Shown: positions 50,584-60,936 of the stretch, in pieces
Numbering within the stretch: the stretch's first letter is position 1
Layout: the number at the start of each line of letters is the position of its first letter
Assembly: GCA_035235625.1 (NCBI GenBank)
Contig: CP141143.1
Coordinates: 37,309,178-37,373,177 of the forward strand
Direction of reading: 5' to 3'
From: Saururus chinensis
Taxonomy: Eukaryota; Streptophyta; Magnoliopsida; Piperales; Saururaceae
Length of the DNA stretch: 64,000 nucleotides
Program-made: the position numbers and the translations under genes
Notes under the pieces: model-generated
What the model saw: only the letters and a program-made list of their open reading frames with translations
What the model was told of the DNA's origin: nothing
The model's database searches: none

Positions 50584-52246
50584 ATGGCAGAAGAAATTGT
50601 TAGTTTTTTACTTACCTATGACGGACGCTCAAAATGATTATTAATTAAGAAACCGTCCACTATGATGAATTTGAGATGCAAGTAGCAAACAAAGTTGAGT
50701 GGGATCGAAGAAGATGAAAAATTACTATCAAATGTAATATTCCGTTGTATAGATTGAGAATAACATTAATATGCATAAATGATGATGCTTCAATGGGTTT
50801 TATGTTTCACCACTCGTGTCACGTAATTCTTTCAAGTTATTTCCTGAAAAAGAGGCCCAAGTGCCTAGTGAAAGGCGAAGTAGTTCATATAGGAGCTCAC
50901 ACAGGAACTCGGATAGAAATGTGAATAATGAACGTCATATGCAAATGCCGGTGGATGACGAAGAAGAATGAAATTTATCTATGACAGTAGCTTCAAATGA
51001 ACATCATAGGTCGTTTGCCCCTATTTATGATGGAAGTGGACCTAATTGGAGGTAAAGTTGATTTAGTTGTGAATACGTTTTGAATCTTATAATTATTAAT
51101 GAAAATATGTTTAGCTAAATTTTGAATTTTGTGTGTAATATGGAAGGTCCACGATGCATGCACACTTGCCATTTAGCGTTCAAATGTCTCAAGGTGGTGC
51201 ATGGTATGAAACTCAAAATTCGATGGGCATTCATTACCCCTACACATATGTTGGTCATACCAATGCTAGACCATCTAATCAAAGGTGAAATATATATTCA
51301 CAAATGAATATAACTTTTTTAGGCATATGAAATTTAATACATATGCGATGTTTATATGTAGGGGGGATATATCCACGATGAAGATATTGATGAAAATGAG
51401 GCTAATGAAGGGGAAGATAATATTGACGAAGTAAGTGGAGAAGATTTTGACATAAATGCAGAAGGGGTTAGAGGTGAAGAAAGTGCTCAACAGATGGTTG
51501 ACGGCGAGGGGGATGATGCGGTAGACAATGCTACTGCTAGAAATGATATGAATGTAGATGATGAAGAGCCGCCGTACTATGAAGTGGAGGCAATTTATGC
51601 ACACATCATAGATGAGGAGATAGATATGACAGTTAATTTTACAATGGATATGGACCAACAAAACAAAGATGAGTTATATGTTGGCCGCATCTTTGAGAAT
51701 AAAGAAGCATTTATTACAACCTTGCAGAAGTTTTTCATTCAAAATCATGTCGAATACATGGTTGTACGAACAAATTTGTCAGAGTATACAGTGAAGTGCA
51801 TTGATAGCACTTGCCCTTGGAGAGTGTATGACTCAATAAAAAGGGGTGGTGGGTACTTTAAATTGAAGACGTACAAAGGTGACCACATATGTCGGAATGC
51901 CGAGCTTAGCACAGATCATAGGCAGTGTAGTGCCTCCTTTATTTCGAAGGTCACAATGCCCGCTATCTAAACATTACTATTTTACACATCTTCTACTTAT
52001 AAAAATGTGTACTCCACATAATTTTATTCTCCTCGTGGTCGGGAGTATTGGGAGAGGGATATACCATTTGAATTATACCCTCTGATAGCAACAAGGCAAC
52101 CCGGTCGCCCACGGTTTGTTCGCATTAGGATTACAATGGACCATAGAACAATGGAGAGAGATGGTAGAGGAGGATGTAAATGCGGGAGGTGTAAACAAAG
52201 TGGGCATAATAGTAAATCATGTAGAAACCCTCCTATTGATTGGTAA
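50584..52246 (+). pseudogene. MULE A transposase: N-terminal part and CCHC knuckle, catalytic core deleted
   Basis: Exons 50584-51051, 51147-51284 and 51362-52246 correspond one-to-one with copy B. Exon 1 has a TGA at codon 18, frameshifts and further stops; exon 3 has lost one G of a G-run at its start. Exon 3 keeps the MuDR N-terminal domain (RIFENKEAFITTLQKF, CIDSTCPWRVYDS, YKGDHICRN). At 51968 the frame goes from TMPAI through a TAA directly to FYTSSTYKNVYST, so the DDE core and SWIM finger present in copy B (about 1.17 kb) are gone, and the frame is kept. After another TAA (52018) the end is complete: YWERDIPFELYPLIATRQ, GRPRFVRIR and the zinc knuckle CGRCKQSGHNSKSC (CX2CX4HX4C), stop at 52244. 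It cannot act as a transposase. Confidence 0.9.
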
Positions 52247-52938
52247 ACATATAATCAATCTCTTTATTTATTCTATATTTTAATCACGTACACATATGTT
52301 CCTTTCAATTAATGATATGATCTTAATTTTCCGCAGATAATATGGATCATGCAGAGCCTTGTTATAGGCCAGGCCCAAGTGACATTTCCGTACTCGTATG
52401 CAGGAGTCGCATAGGTCTACTGCTATTTGGAGAGAAGAGGTATGATAACTTTTTTGAAAATTTGTTTCATTTTTTTGGACGATATAGTACGCTATGTTAT
52501 AATTTTAAAATTTATTATAGGACCCCAGGTGACTTGAGTGCACCGAACATTTTAAATATCTCCGCCATTGGCCCATGATGAGCGTATTTTACTTTATATC
52601 GAGCGAGCAGAATTCAGCCATTTCATTCATCTACAGTGTGTCCGTCTCGATCGGCCTCTATTGATAGCTCTTGTTGAGAGATGGAGGAGGGAGACACAGA
52701 CGTTCCATTTGTCATATGGAGAGATGTCCATCACTCTCATGGATGTGGCTGTTCTATTAGGACTTCGCATCGATGGACATCCTGAAACACGCACGACAGG
52801 AGGAGCTTATGTGGATATATTAGTTAAACTTCTTGGTAGAGCTCTTCCTACTATAGTGATGCATGGTAGCCGAGTGAGCCTACGATGGCTCTTACAGGAG
52901 TTTCGCGAGCTCCCAATCGATGCTACGAAGACAGTTAT

Positions 52939-55900
52939 TGTAAGGACCCTCATCTTTAAACTGGGTTTTGGTTTTCTTTAATTATGGGTTATCGTGAGAT
53001 TTACGCGTTTTCTGATCTTATTCGGTGATTTAGTAAATAAATAGTGTTTGTGATAGTTTTAACCAAAATTAACTTCAATATTAGTGGTTTTGAGTGATTT
53101 TAAACCAAATGTGAATTTTTGAGTTTTTTGGAATTTTCACTATTTTCCCGAAAATTAGGGTTTTGGCGGGACCCCTGTGGGCCCCACCGTCAAAAAAATT
53201 ATTTTTCTGTCAAATGAACCTAGACATATACTTAAGGTCCCACAAAAATTTTTAGAATTTTATTAGGCTTAAAATGTGCTTAAATTTGTAAAATACCCAC
53301 TTTTAGCCTACTTTTCATATTTACACCCCAAAACTTACCTATGCCTACCCCAACCCTTACTATAAAAGGGCAAACCAGAGCCATTTCCATTTTTGGGAAT
53401 AGGCTAAGGAAGGAGGGCTGGCCAAATCCCCACTTAGGCCCGAATTAGAAGCCGATTAAGGATTTCAAGAAGGGTGACTCTTCAATCCGAGCTTAATCAA
53501 GTGCTGAGGTAATGGGTCTTCGAAATATCTGTTTATCCATGGTAAAACTCTCCATTTTTGGCTTATTTCGAAATGGTTTGCTTGATTTAGTGTGTTAATG
53601 GTAAGATTAGAAAATGGAATTATTTAATCCCGATTTCTTAGGGTTTTGCATTATTATGGTTTGGTTTGATATTCTGGAAGTCAAGGAGGACTTTTGATGA
53701 TGATTAGGGTGTTAGATGTGGATTTGAAGTGTATTCTATGGTGTTTCGGTTTGATTTTGCGAAAGGAAGAAGATGACTGTTCTGCCGTGTTGGCGATCGA
53801 TCGGCCTTGCAGGGCGATCGATCGGCTGAACTGTAAATTTCAAATTTTTGCGTGTAACCGATCGAACGGCCTGAAGGGCGATCGATCGGCTACACAGGAA
53901 AATGTGTGTTGTGCATATGATGTCTATTTTGATGATTCCACTTTAGCTTGCCAATTTTATATGAATGTGGAGTGTTTTAAGCTATGTTAGGCTACTGGAA
54001 ATACATGCTATTGAGTTTATAGAGTTGAGACATATGCTTAGAGATGGTGGGATGACTTATGTTTTGTGGCATGATGTTGGAATCGTTATCTTGAAATTAT
54101 GAATGGTTGTTTCCCTTTGGATAAGCATATATTTTCAGTAGGACTACAATCATTGTTGGACTGATTTGTCATGATAGATTGTGGTTAGTGGTGTGTGGAT
54201 GTTGGTGAATGCCATGACTCAATGATGAAATGAGTGATGTTATATGTGTTTAGCCTTTGTGGTTGAATTTTGAATCTAGCTATGATTTCAACGATTCTTC
54301 TACTATGATTTCCGCTGGAATTCATGTTTAGATAGAAATTCACATGTTTAGTGTGGTAGTGAGTTGATTTTTCAAGCATGTTGATATGCATTATGTGAAA
54401 GGCTTCTACTAGTTACACACACACACATGTGGGGGTTAAATGATGATGTTGAAGCTTAATATTGTGATTATGAATGATGCATTAGGGGCTGGTGAGAGCA
54501 CTTATCATGATTAGGATTCATGTATGCTTTGCCCACGCATGTACCATGCTGCACGCATCATGAAAATGGATTTCCAATTGAGGCTTCATCGTGATTAATC
54601 GAATTTGACCGATTGGGTGCAATGTGATGGAATTGTGTGCCGGGTTTATCGGTCGTGGATTAATCGCAAGTTGATTGGTCTGAAAGGACATATTTTGATT
54701 TGAAGTTCCTGTGTGGAACGATTTGGAGTTCCTGTGTGGAATGAGTGCACTCCCCGGGTTGAGTCTTGTTTAATGGAATGATGTGGGGACGAGTTGTGTA
54801 CTTGTCTTGCGGGTATGTGAGAATATTATTATGTGTGTCATCTGGACCCTGAGAATCCAGTGTGGTATGCCGTGTGCACCCCGCTACCACGTGTTCTAGG
54901 GTTCTCTGTGTGAGAACTCGGGCTCTTCCCTCCACAGGAGATGTCCCTGGGCGAACACCCCTGCTCTAAATTCTCTGTGTGAGAATGGGACATCCTTGGC
55001 CAGGATCGTCCAGGGCGAGCAGTATTAGGGATTGACAACCCCGATCTTTCTTGAATTCTTGTGTAGAATTTTGGACCATGACACGCCTTCGTGGCCTTGT
55101 CTATGCTCCCGTCTGTGTGACGTTAACGTGTGATTACTCCTTGATGGAGGTTGATTGTGATGACATTATGCATGTGGGAATATGTATGTTAGAGATACAT
55201 CCATGCATGTTGTTTTGATGTTATGCATGTGGAATATGTATGTTAGAGATACATCCATGCAGGTTGTGATGATGTTATGCATGTGGAATATGTATGTTAG
55301 AGATACATCCATGCAGATTGTGATGATGTTATGTATGTGGAATATGTATGTTAGAGATACATCCATGCATGTTGATTTTGATGATAAAATGCATGTGGAA
55401 ATATGTATGTTAGAGATACATCCATGCAGATTGTGATGATGTTATGCATGTGGGAATATGTATGTTAGAGGTACATCCATGCGGGATTGGTTATGATGTG
55501 AATGCATGTGGGAATATGTATGTTAGAGATACATCCATGCAGGTTGTGATGATATTATGCATTATGATGCAGTGTTAGGTGATCTGAATGTGTGATCAGA
55601 AAGTGATGTACTATGTAAATATTTGATCTGAACGATCTCATTGCTAAGCTATCGTATTTTCTACGTTGATAGTGATATTAAAACCATTGCTGAGTGTTAA
55701 AACTCACCCCTCTTTTGTGTTTTGATTTGGGGCTGCGTGGTGCGACACGCAGACGGACAGGATTGCCTCTTCGAGGAAAGGTCAGAGGTAGCTTGGGTGT
55801 GATGATGGAGATTGTTGCATGACTTACCTTCGTTTATTTCATGCTTTATGTTCGAACCTTTGTGTAGGGTTCTTGTTTGGATTTATGTCATATACTACGG

Positions 55901-56181
55901 TTGTGATGCTTATGACTTATTTTGAGCCGGTGTGGGCTTTACTTAACTAAGTTTGTGGGTTTGAGATTGTTGTTTACTTTGTGATAAGCAACACCTTTTT
56001 TCTTCCCTTTTATTTACTCTTGCTCAAAGGATTGTGCGCACTCCGTGTTGCTGTTAATCGCCCGTGGTTAGGGTTAAGTCTTCCGCTAGATCATTTCTCA
56101 ATTTTCACTTCGTCGCCCCCGCGCGCTTGACCGGCCCCTGGACCGGGTTCGGCTCGGGTCGGGCATCGCCGGGGCGTGACA
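52939..56181 (+). mobile_element. Solo LTR, family 1 (younger copy), 3243 bp
   Basis: It starts TGTAAGGACCCTCATC and ends GGGGCGTGACA. The pentamer GTTAT is identical on both sides (52934-52938 and 56182-56186). No internal region is present. It interrupts the PMD gene of MULE A and is homologous to 11222-14691. Notable inside: four GCGATCGATCGGC-type motifs at 53792-53889, a minisatellite at 55165-55560, and a CpG-rich 3' end (56100-56180). Confidence 0.93.
55165..55560 (+). repeat. Minisatellite in the family-1 LTR, about seven units of 46-62 bp
   Basis: Each unit reads GCATGTGG(G)AATATGTATGT then TAGAGATACATCCATGCA, followed by a variable TTGTGATGATGTTAT. The open frames across it on both strands (repeating YVRDTSM) are artefacts. 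Confidence 0.92.
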
Positions 56182-58142
56182 GTTATCAAGTAGCATGCAT
56201 GAGCCTATCTATTACATTTACTTGGAGCCATGATATTTGCGGATACTACGAGCAGTAATGTGAATGTTTCATATCTCTCCCTCCTTGCGGACTTTGATAT
56301 GGCTGGTACTTATTCATAGGGCAATGCTACTCTCATATTTTTATACCGAGAGTTAGGGAAAATCGGCCAGGCCATGACCTTGGGGATTGAGGGCTGTCTG
56401 ACCCTTCTTCAGGTAATTAATTGTGTAACTTTACTTGGTGTTTTAGTCACGTATAATTCTTTAATTGTAATATTTATTATCATATTTTCTGACATAGTTA
56501 TGGTCATGCGAGCACTTACACGTCAGACAACCAAGTGCTGAGATGGGTCGCTTGGTCGAGGGTGCTCCATTAGGGGCGAGGTAGGCTGTATTTATGTTTA
56601 ACACTTACTTTTTTTAGCAATGTTTTATGTACATATGCTGAACTTATTTTTTAAATTTAACTCCTTAAGGTGGAATGTTAGGAAAAAGAGAACCAAAAAT
56701 CCACAATGAGTCCTTCGATTATACAGAGGGGAGTTAGACCACCAGCGGCCATACCAGGTAATTTTATTGCCGTGTTGAACTTTTTATGTAATAATTTTAA
56801 AAAGTTTTACCGTTATTTAAACTAAATTATATTTATATATTGTATAGGTTATTTGGCAGTCATACTTAGAGGACATATTGGTTGCGTTACCTTCCCTATG
56901 CACGGACGGTCGAGAGGTGTGGCTATCTCGAACTCCGCTGATATGTTACGAGATTATAGAGATGTATGTGCCGGATCGAGTAATGCTACAGTTTAACATG
57001 GAGCAAGGGGTCCCACCTTCTACCATCGAGTTTGTCCATCACATCACTCGACAGGGCAGCCATATGACCGACTAGGCTATACATCATGCGTCGTATATTG
57101 CTCGATGGGAGGATAGGAGAGCCACTGTTATCAGAGGGGAGATGGCTATGACATTGTGAGATATTCGTAGTGCTTATATGCAGTGGTATTTACCGATTAC
57201 ACGACGATATATTTTACCGCGCGATGATGTAGAGGAGATGACATATCAGCCTAGGGGAGCGTATGAGGCAGCTCTAGTAAGTACAACTTTGTTAATTAAG
57301 GCATATATTATTTTCTTATTTTGTATTAATTATTTTTCTAATATTTAATTTCTTTTTTTATAGCTTCATCTAGTTCAACGTACGCATGCGCATTTGACTG
57401 ATGCACTTAACACTTATACTTCACGCGAGGACTTTTCAGCAGCATGTGAGTCAGTGATTAGAGAGCATGATGATGTCCTTCGTAGCTTGTCACTACTTCA
57501 TTGGGTGATTACGGATATTCATAGAGATTATCCTATCGATGAGGCTGCTTAGACGTAGCTGATGCACTTTTCATTCCCTGATATTCTATCATCATCAGCA
57601 GCAGTGTATAGCTCTCCTCCAGGTTCATCATTTTTGGACACTACACATGTAGCTCAGCTAGATCCAATTTTATATTATACACGACATCGGCCAGCTCATG
57701 TTGTACCGTCTATTACTTATGCTGAGCCGGAGCCGCAGCTGAAGCCATAGCTGGAGTTGGAGTTGGAGCTAGAGCTGCAGCCCGAGCCCAAGCCAGAGCC
57801 AGAGCTAGAAGCAGATCATGAGGAGCTCGTACACCACTATCGAGGACGAGGTTGAGGACGTAGGAGATTATGACATTACTTTTTTTATATGTTTATTTTA
57901 AACTAAATATTTTTTCAACTTATGATGTAATATATTTGATATTCGTCTATGATATACTTTAATGTAATATTTGTTATGTATGGAATGAGTGGAATAAATG
58001 CAATTGTGTATGTATTGTGTATGTTTTGAATAAATGAATAGGGACAGGTGATAAAGTTAGTTTCAAATAGTTTTTGAGAAAAATTTATTTTAATTTCGTC
58101 CTTTACAAGGACAAAATTAGTATTGGTAATCGAATGAAAGAA

Positions 58143-58380
58143 GTGTGGCAATTTCGATGTTCAGAACGACGAAATCAGGTGAACTAGTGTTAAACCGGTT
58201 TTGTCGTTTAGAAGGACGAAATCGGCTTAAAATTAATTTCGTCCTTCTAAACGATGAAATTAATTTAAAAATTAAAATAAAAAGCCACTCAAGCACCAGC
58301 TACTTGGCTGGCACTTGCGTGGCAAAAACGGACACCTAGTTTAATTTGGTAAATATTTTTTTTATTTATATAATTTTCCC
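58143..58380 (-). repeat. Right terminal inverted repeat of MULE A
   Basis: Inverted counterpart of 49392-49800, including ACGACGAAATC units, the AGC.ACTTGGCTGGC hairpin (here decayed) and the terminal TATATAATTTTCCC. The GGGAAATATTTCCC palindrome is lost in this copy. Confidence 0.9.
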
Positions 58381-58867
58381 TATAATTAAACATACAAACA
58401 CAAGATATACCATAACACAAATAAAAATATTAAAAAAATAATAAATAAATAAATAATATTATTTATACTTTAGTTGTCTATTTACAAATTTAGGAGGTTT
58501 TAATAAATAATGGCAATTTTGTATAAAATTTATCTATAAATATTTCAATTCTCTTACATTAATAACTCCATTTAGTTTTTAAAAATAAATTAAAATTAAT
58601 TTATTTTTGAAAACTAAATAGAACTATTAATTTAAAATAAAAAAGTATTTGATAATATTATTTTTTATCAAGTAATTTGTATATATTATTACAATGAGAT
58701 AAAAATATTAATTAAAATTTTGTACTTATTTTTATGTATTAAAATATATAATTAATATAAAGAAGTTCAAATATTATTTAAAATAATATTGAGGAAGAAT
58801 ACAACTTTAACAACAAGTGATAGAATTATATTTAATAAAAATGTATTTAAATAATAAATATTTTATA
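58381..58867. other. AT-rich spacer between the two MULEs
   Basis: About 490 bp, very AT-rich, with one MITE-like palindrome (58559-58630). No gene. Confidence 0.6.
58559..58630. repeat. MITE-like palindromic repeat, copy 2
   Basis: Arms TTAATAACTCCATTTAG and CTAAATAGAACTATTAA around a further inner palindrome (AAATTAAAATTAATTT). Homologous to 21771-21840. Confidence 0.65.
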
Positions 58868-59310
58868 GGGAAAATTATTTAAATAATAAAAAAAAATATT
58901 TACCAAAATATACCACTTTGGGAAATATTTCCCAAAGTGGAGTTCGTTTTTGCCACATAGGCGCCAGCCAAGCAGCTGGCGCCAGTGTGGCTTTTTTTTT
59001 TTATTTTTTAAGTTGATTTCGTCGTTTAGAACGACAAAATTGGTTTTAATACGATTTCGTCATTCTAAACGACGAAACTTTTTATTACTTGACCCAATTT
59101 CATCGTTTAGAACGACGAAATCAACTTAAGCTGATTTTGTCGTTTTGAACGACGAAACTGCATCACTTAGCTAATTTCGGCCCCTGGTCTCGAAACAACA
59201 CTAATTTCGTCGTTCTGAACGACGAAATCAAATTAAGCTAATTTCATTGTTCTGAACGACGAAATCAAATTAAGCTGATTTCATTGTTCTGAACGACGAA
59301 ATCAAATTAA
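58868..59310 (+). repeat. MULE B terminal repeat with array of seven palindromic units
   Basis: Contains a perfect 28-bp palindrome at 58913-58940 (arm CCACTTTGGGAAAT), a hairpin with arms GGCGCCAGC / GCTGGCGCC (58960-58984), and then, at about 59026-59310, seven units of about 26 bp each with arms like TTTCGTCGTT and AACGACGAAA joined by CTG or TAG. Spacers often read AATTAAGCT. Confidence 0.92.
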
Positions 59311-59515
59311 ATTTTTTTAAAATTACTATTTAAAACTAATTTTATCACCTGTCCTTGTTCATTCATTCAAAACACAGATGTATATGCACGACTTCATTCA
59401 TTCCACCCATAACAAATATCACCATAACAAATATCACTATCACGAATATCACCATAATAAATATAAGTAAAGTACATCATAGACGAGTAACAAATATAAT
59501 ACATCACAAGTAATA

Positions 59516-60905
59516 TCATAATCTCCTACGTCCTCGTCCTCGACGGTGGTGTACGAGCTCCTCATGATCTACCTCTGGCTGTGGCTCTAGCTCCGACTGG
59601 GGCTCGGGATTTGGCTCTGGCTTCGGCTCCGGCTGCGACTCCATGTCAGGCTCTTGCTTGGGCTCCGGCTCAGCATAAGTAATAGATGGTACAATATGAG
59701 CTGGCTGATATCGTCTATAATATAAAATCGGATCTGGCTGAGTGACATGTGTAGTGTCTGGAAATGATGAACCTGGAGGAGAGCTATATGCTGCTGATGA
59801 TGATGGAATATCAGGGCATGAAGAGTGCATCGGCTGCGTGTGAGCGGCCTCGTCGACAGGATAATCTTGATGAACATCCGTGATCACCGAATGAAGTAGT
59901 GGCAAGCTACGAAGGACATCATTAGACGCTCTAATTATCGACTCACACGCTGCTCCTAAGTCCTGGCGCGAAGTACAGGTGACAAGTGCATCCTCAAATA
60001 CGCATTAGTATGTCAAATCTGACGAAGCTATAAAAAAATAAATTAAATATTAGATAAATAATTAAAACGAAATAAGAAAATAATATATGCCTTAATTAAC
60101 AAAGTTGTACTTACTAGAGCTGCCTCAGATGCTCCACTAGGCTGATATGTCATCCCCTCTACATCATTGCGTGGTAAAATATATCGCCGTGTAATCGGTA
60201 AATACCAATGCATATAAGTACTACGAACATCTCACAATGTCATAGCCAGCTCCCCTCTAATAATAGTGGCTCTCCTATCCTCCCATTGAGCAATATACGA
60301 TGCATGATATATAGCCCAGTTGGTAATATGGTGGCCTTGTCGAGTGATGCGATGGACAAACTCGACAGTAGAAGGTGGGACCCCTTGCTCCAGGTCAAAC
60401 TGGAGCATTACATGATCTGGCATATACATCTCTATAATCTCATAACATATGAGAGAGGTTCGAGAAAGCCACACCTCTCTACTGTCAGTGCAGAATGGAG
60501 GTATCACAACCAACAAGTCCTCCGAATACGGCTGCCAAATAATCTATACAATATATAAAGATAAGTTAGTTTAAATAACGATAATTTTTTTTAAAATCAT
60601 TACATAAAAAAGTTCAACACAGTAATAAAATTACCTGGTATGGCCGCTGGTGGTCTAACTCCCCTCTATACAAACGGAGGACTCCTTGTGGATTTTCAAT
60701 TCTCTTCTTCCGAACATTTCACCTTAAGGAGTTAAATTTAAGAAATGAGTTCAGCATATGTACATAAAACGTTGCTTAAAAAGTAATGTGGTAAATATAA
60801 ATACAACCTACCTCACCCCTAATGGAGCACCCTCGACCAAGCGACCTATCTCAGTAGTTGGTTGGCCGACGTGTAAGTGCTCCCACGACCATAACTATGT
60901 CATAA
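59516..60905 (-). pseudogene. MULE B PMD gene, C-terminal half only
   Basis: Exons on the minus strand, in order: one with SWEHLHVGQPTTEIGRL and GAPLGVR; one with WNVRKKRIENPQGVLRLYRG; one with IWQPYSEDLLVVIPPF, CYEIIEMYMPDHVMLQF and WAIYHASYIAQWEDRR; and a last one with the EP-repeat tail (59516-60030) ending RGRGRRRL. These match the C-half of copy A's PMD gene. A TGA at 60232-60234 lies at the same codon as the TGA at 57157 in copy A, and a TAA is near 60005. The N-half of the PMD is missing because of the deletion that also removed the transposase knuckle. Confidence 0.85.
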
Positions 60906-60936
60906 AATAGTGATAACAAATATTAGAATTAAAAAA

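Larger units (their letters stand above)
52342..57873 (+). pseudogene. MULE A plant-mobile-domain (PMD) gene, split by a solo LTR
   Basis: Starts MDHAEPCYRPGPSD about 95 bp after the transposase. The PMD (aminotransferase-like) N-half reads DERILLYIERAEFSHF, LIALVERWRRETQTFHL, EMSITLMDVAVLLGLRIDG; the LTR interrupts it after DATKTVI. It resumes at 56182 with YLLHLLGAMIFADTTSS, LSLLADFDMAGTYS, NATLIFLYRELGKIGQ, then spliced exons with WSCEHLHVRQ, GAPLGARWNVRKKR and CYEIIEMYVPDRVMLQFNM. The last exon (from about 57363) has an acidic EP-repeat tail and an RGRG end. Stops include 57157 (TGA). Host PMD proteins such as MAIL1 and MAIN act in genome stability and silencing; transposon-borne PMD genes are known in plants, but their role is unclear. 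Confidence 0.85.
49392..58380 (+). mobile_element. Mutator-like element A (MULE with PMD gene)
   Basis: The ends are inverted: GGGAAATTATATAAATAA on the left and, on the other strand at the right, GGGAAAATTATATAAATAA. A 9-bp duplication flanks it (TATAGTTAA at 49383-49391, TATAATTAA at 58381-58389; one mismatch), the size expected for Mutator elements. Inside are a transposase remnant and a plant-mobile-domain gene, both on the plus strand, and a 3243-bp solo LTR inserted in the second gene. Without the LTR and its duplicated pentamer the element is about 5.7 kb. Confidence 0.93.

Noticed and set aside
52246-52342. Transposase-PMD fusion by splicing across the 95-bp gap
   Set aside because: A possible GTAAAC...CCGCAG intron would join to give TGA at once, so no fusion protein results.
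55166-55436. Open frames on both strands with repeating YVRDTSM or MDVSLTYIF units
   Set aside because: They are produced by the minisatellite in the family-1 solo LTR; the unit length, not selection, keeps them open.
59026-59310. Regularly spaced palindromic repeats resembling a CRISPR array
   Set aside because: Spacers are near-identical AAT/TTAAGCT words rather than unique, the host is a plant, and the array sits in a MULE terminal repeat.
59516-59905. Stand-alone acidic EP-repeat protein
   Set aside because: It is the last exon of the PMD gene of MULE B; the same tail follows the PMD in copy A.
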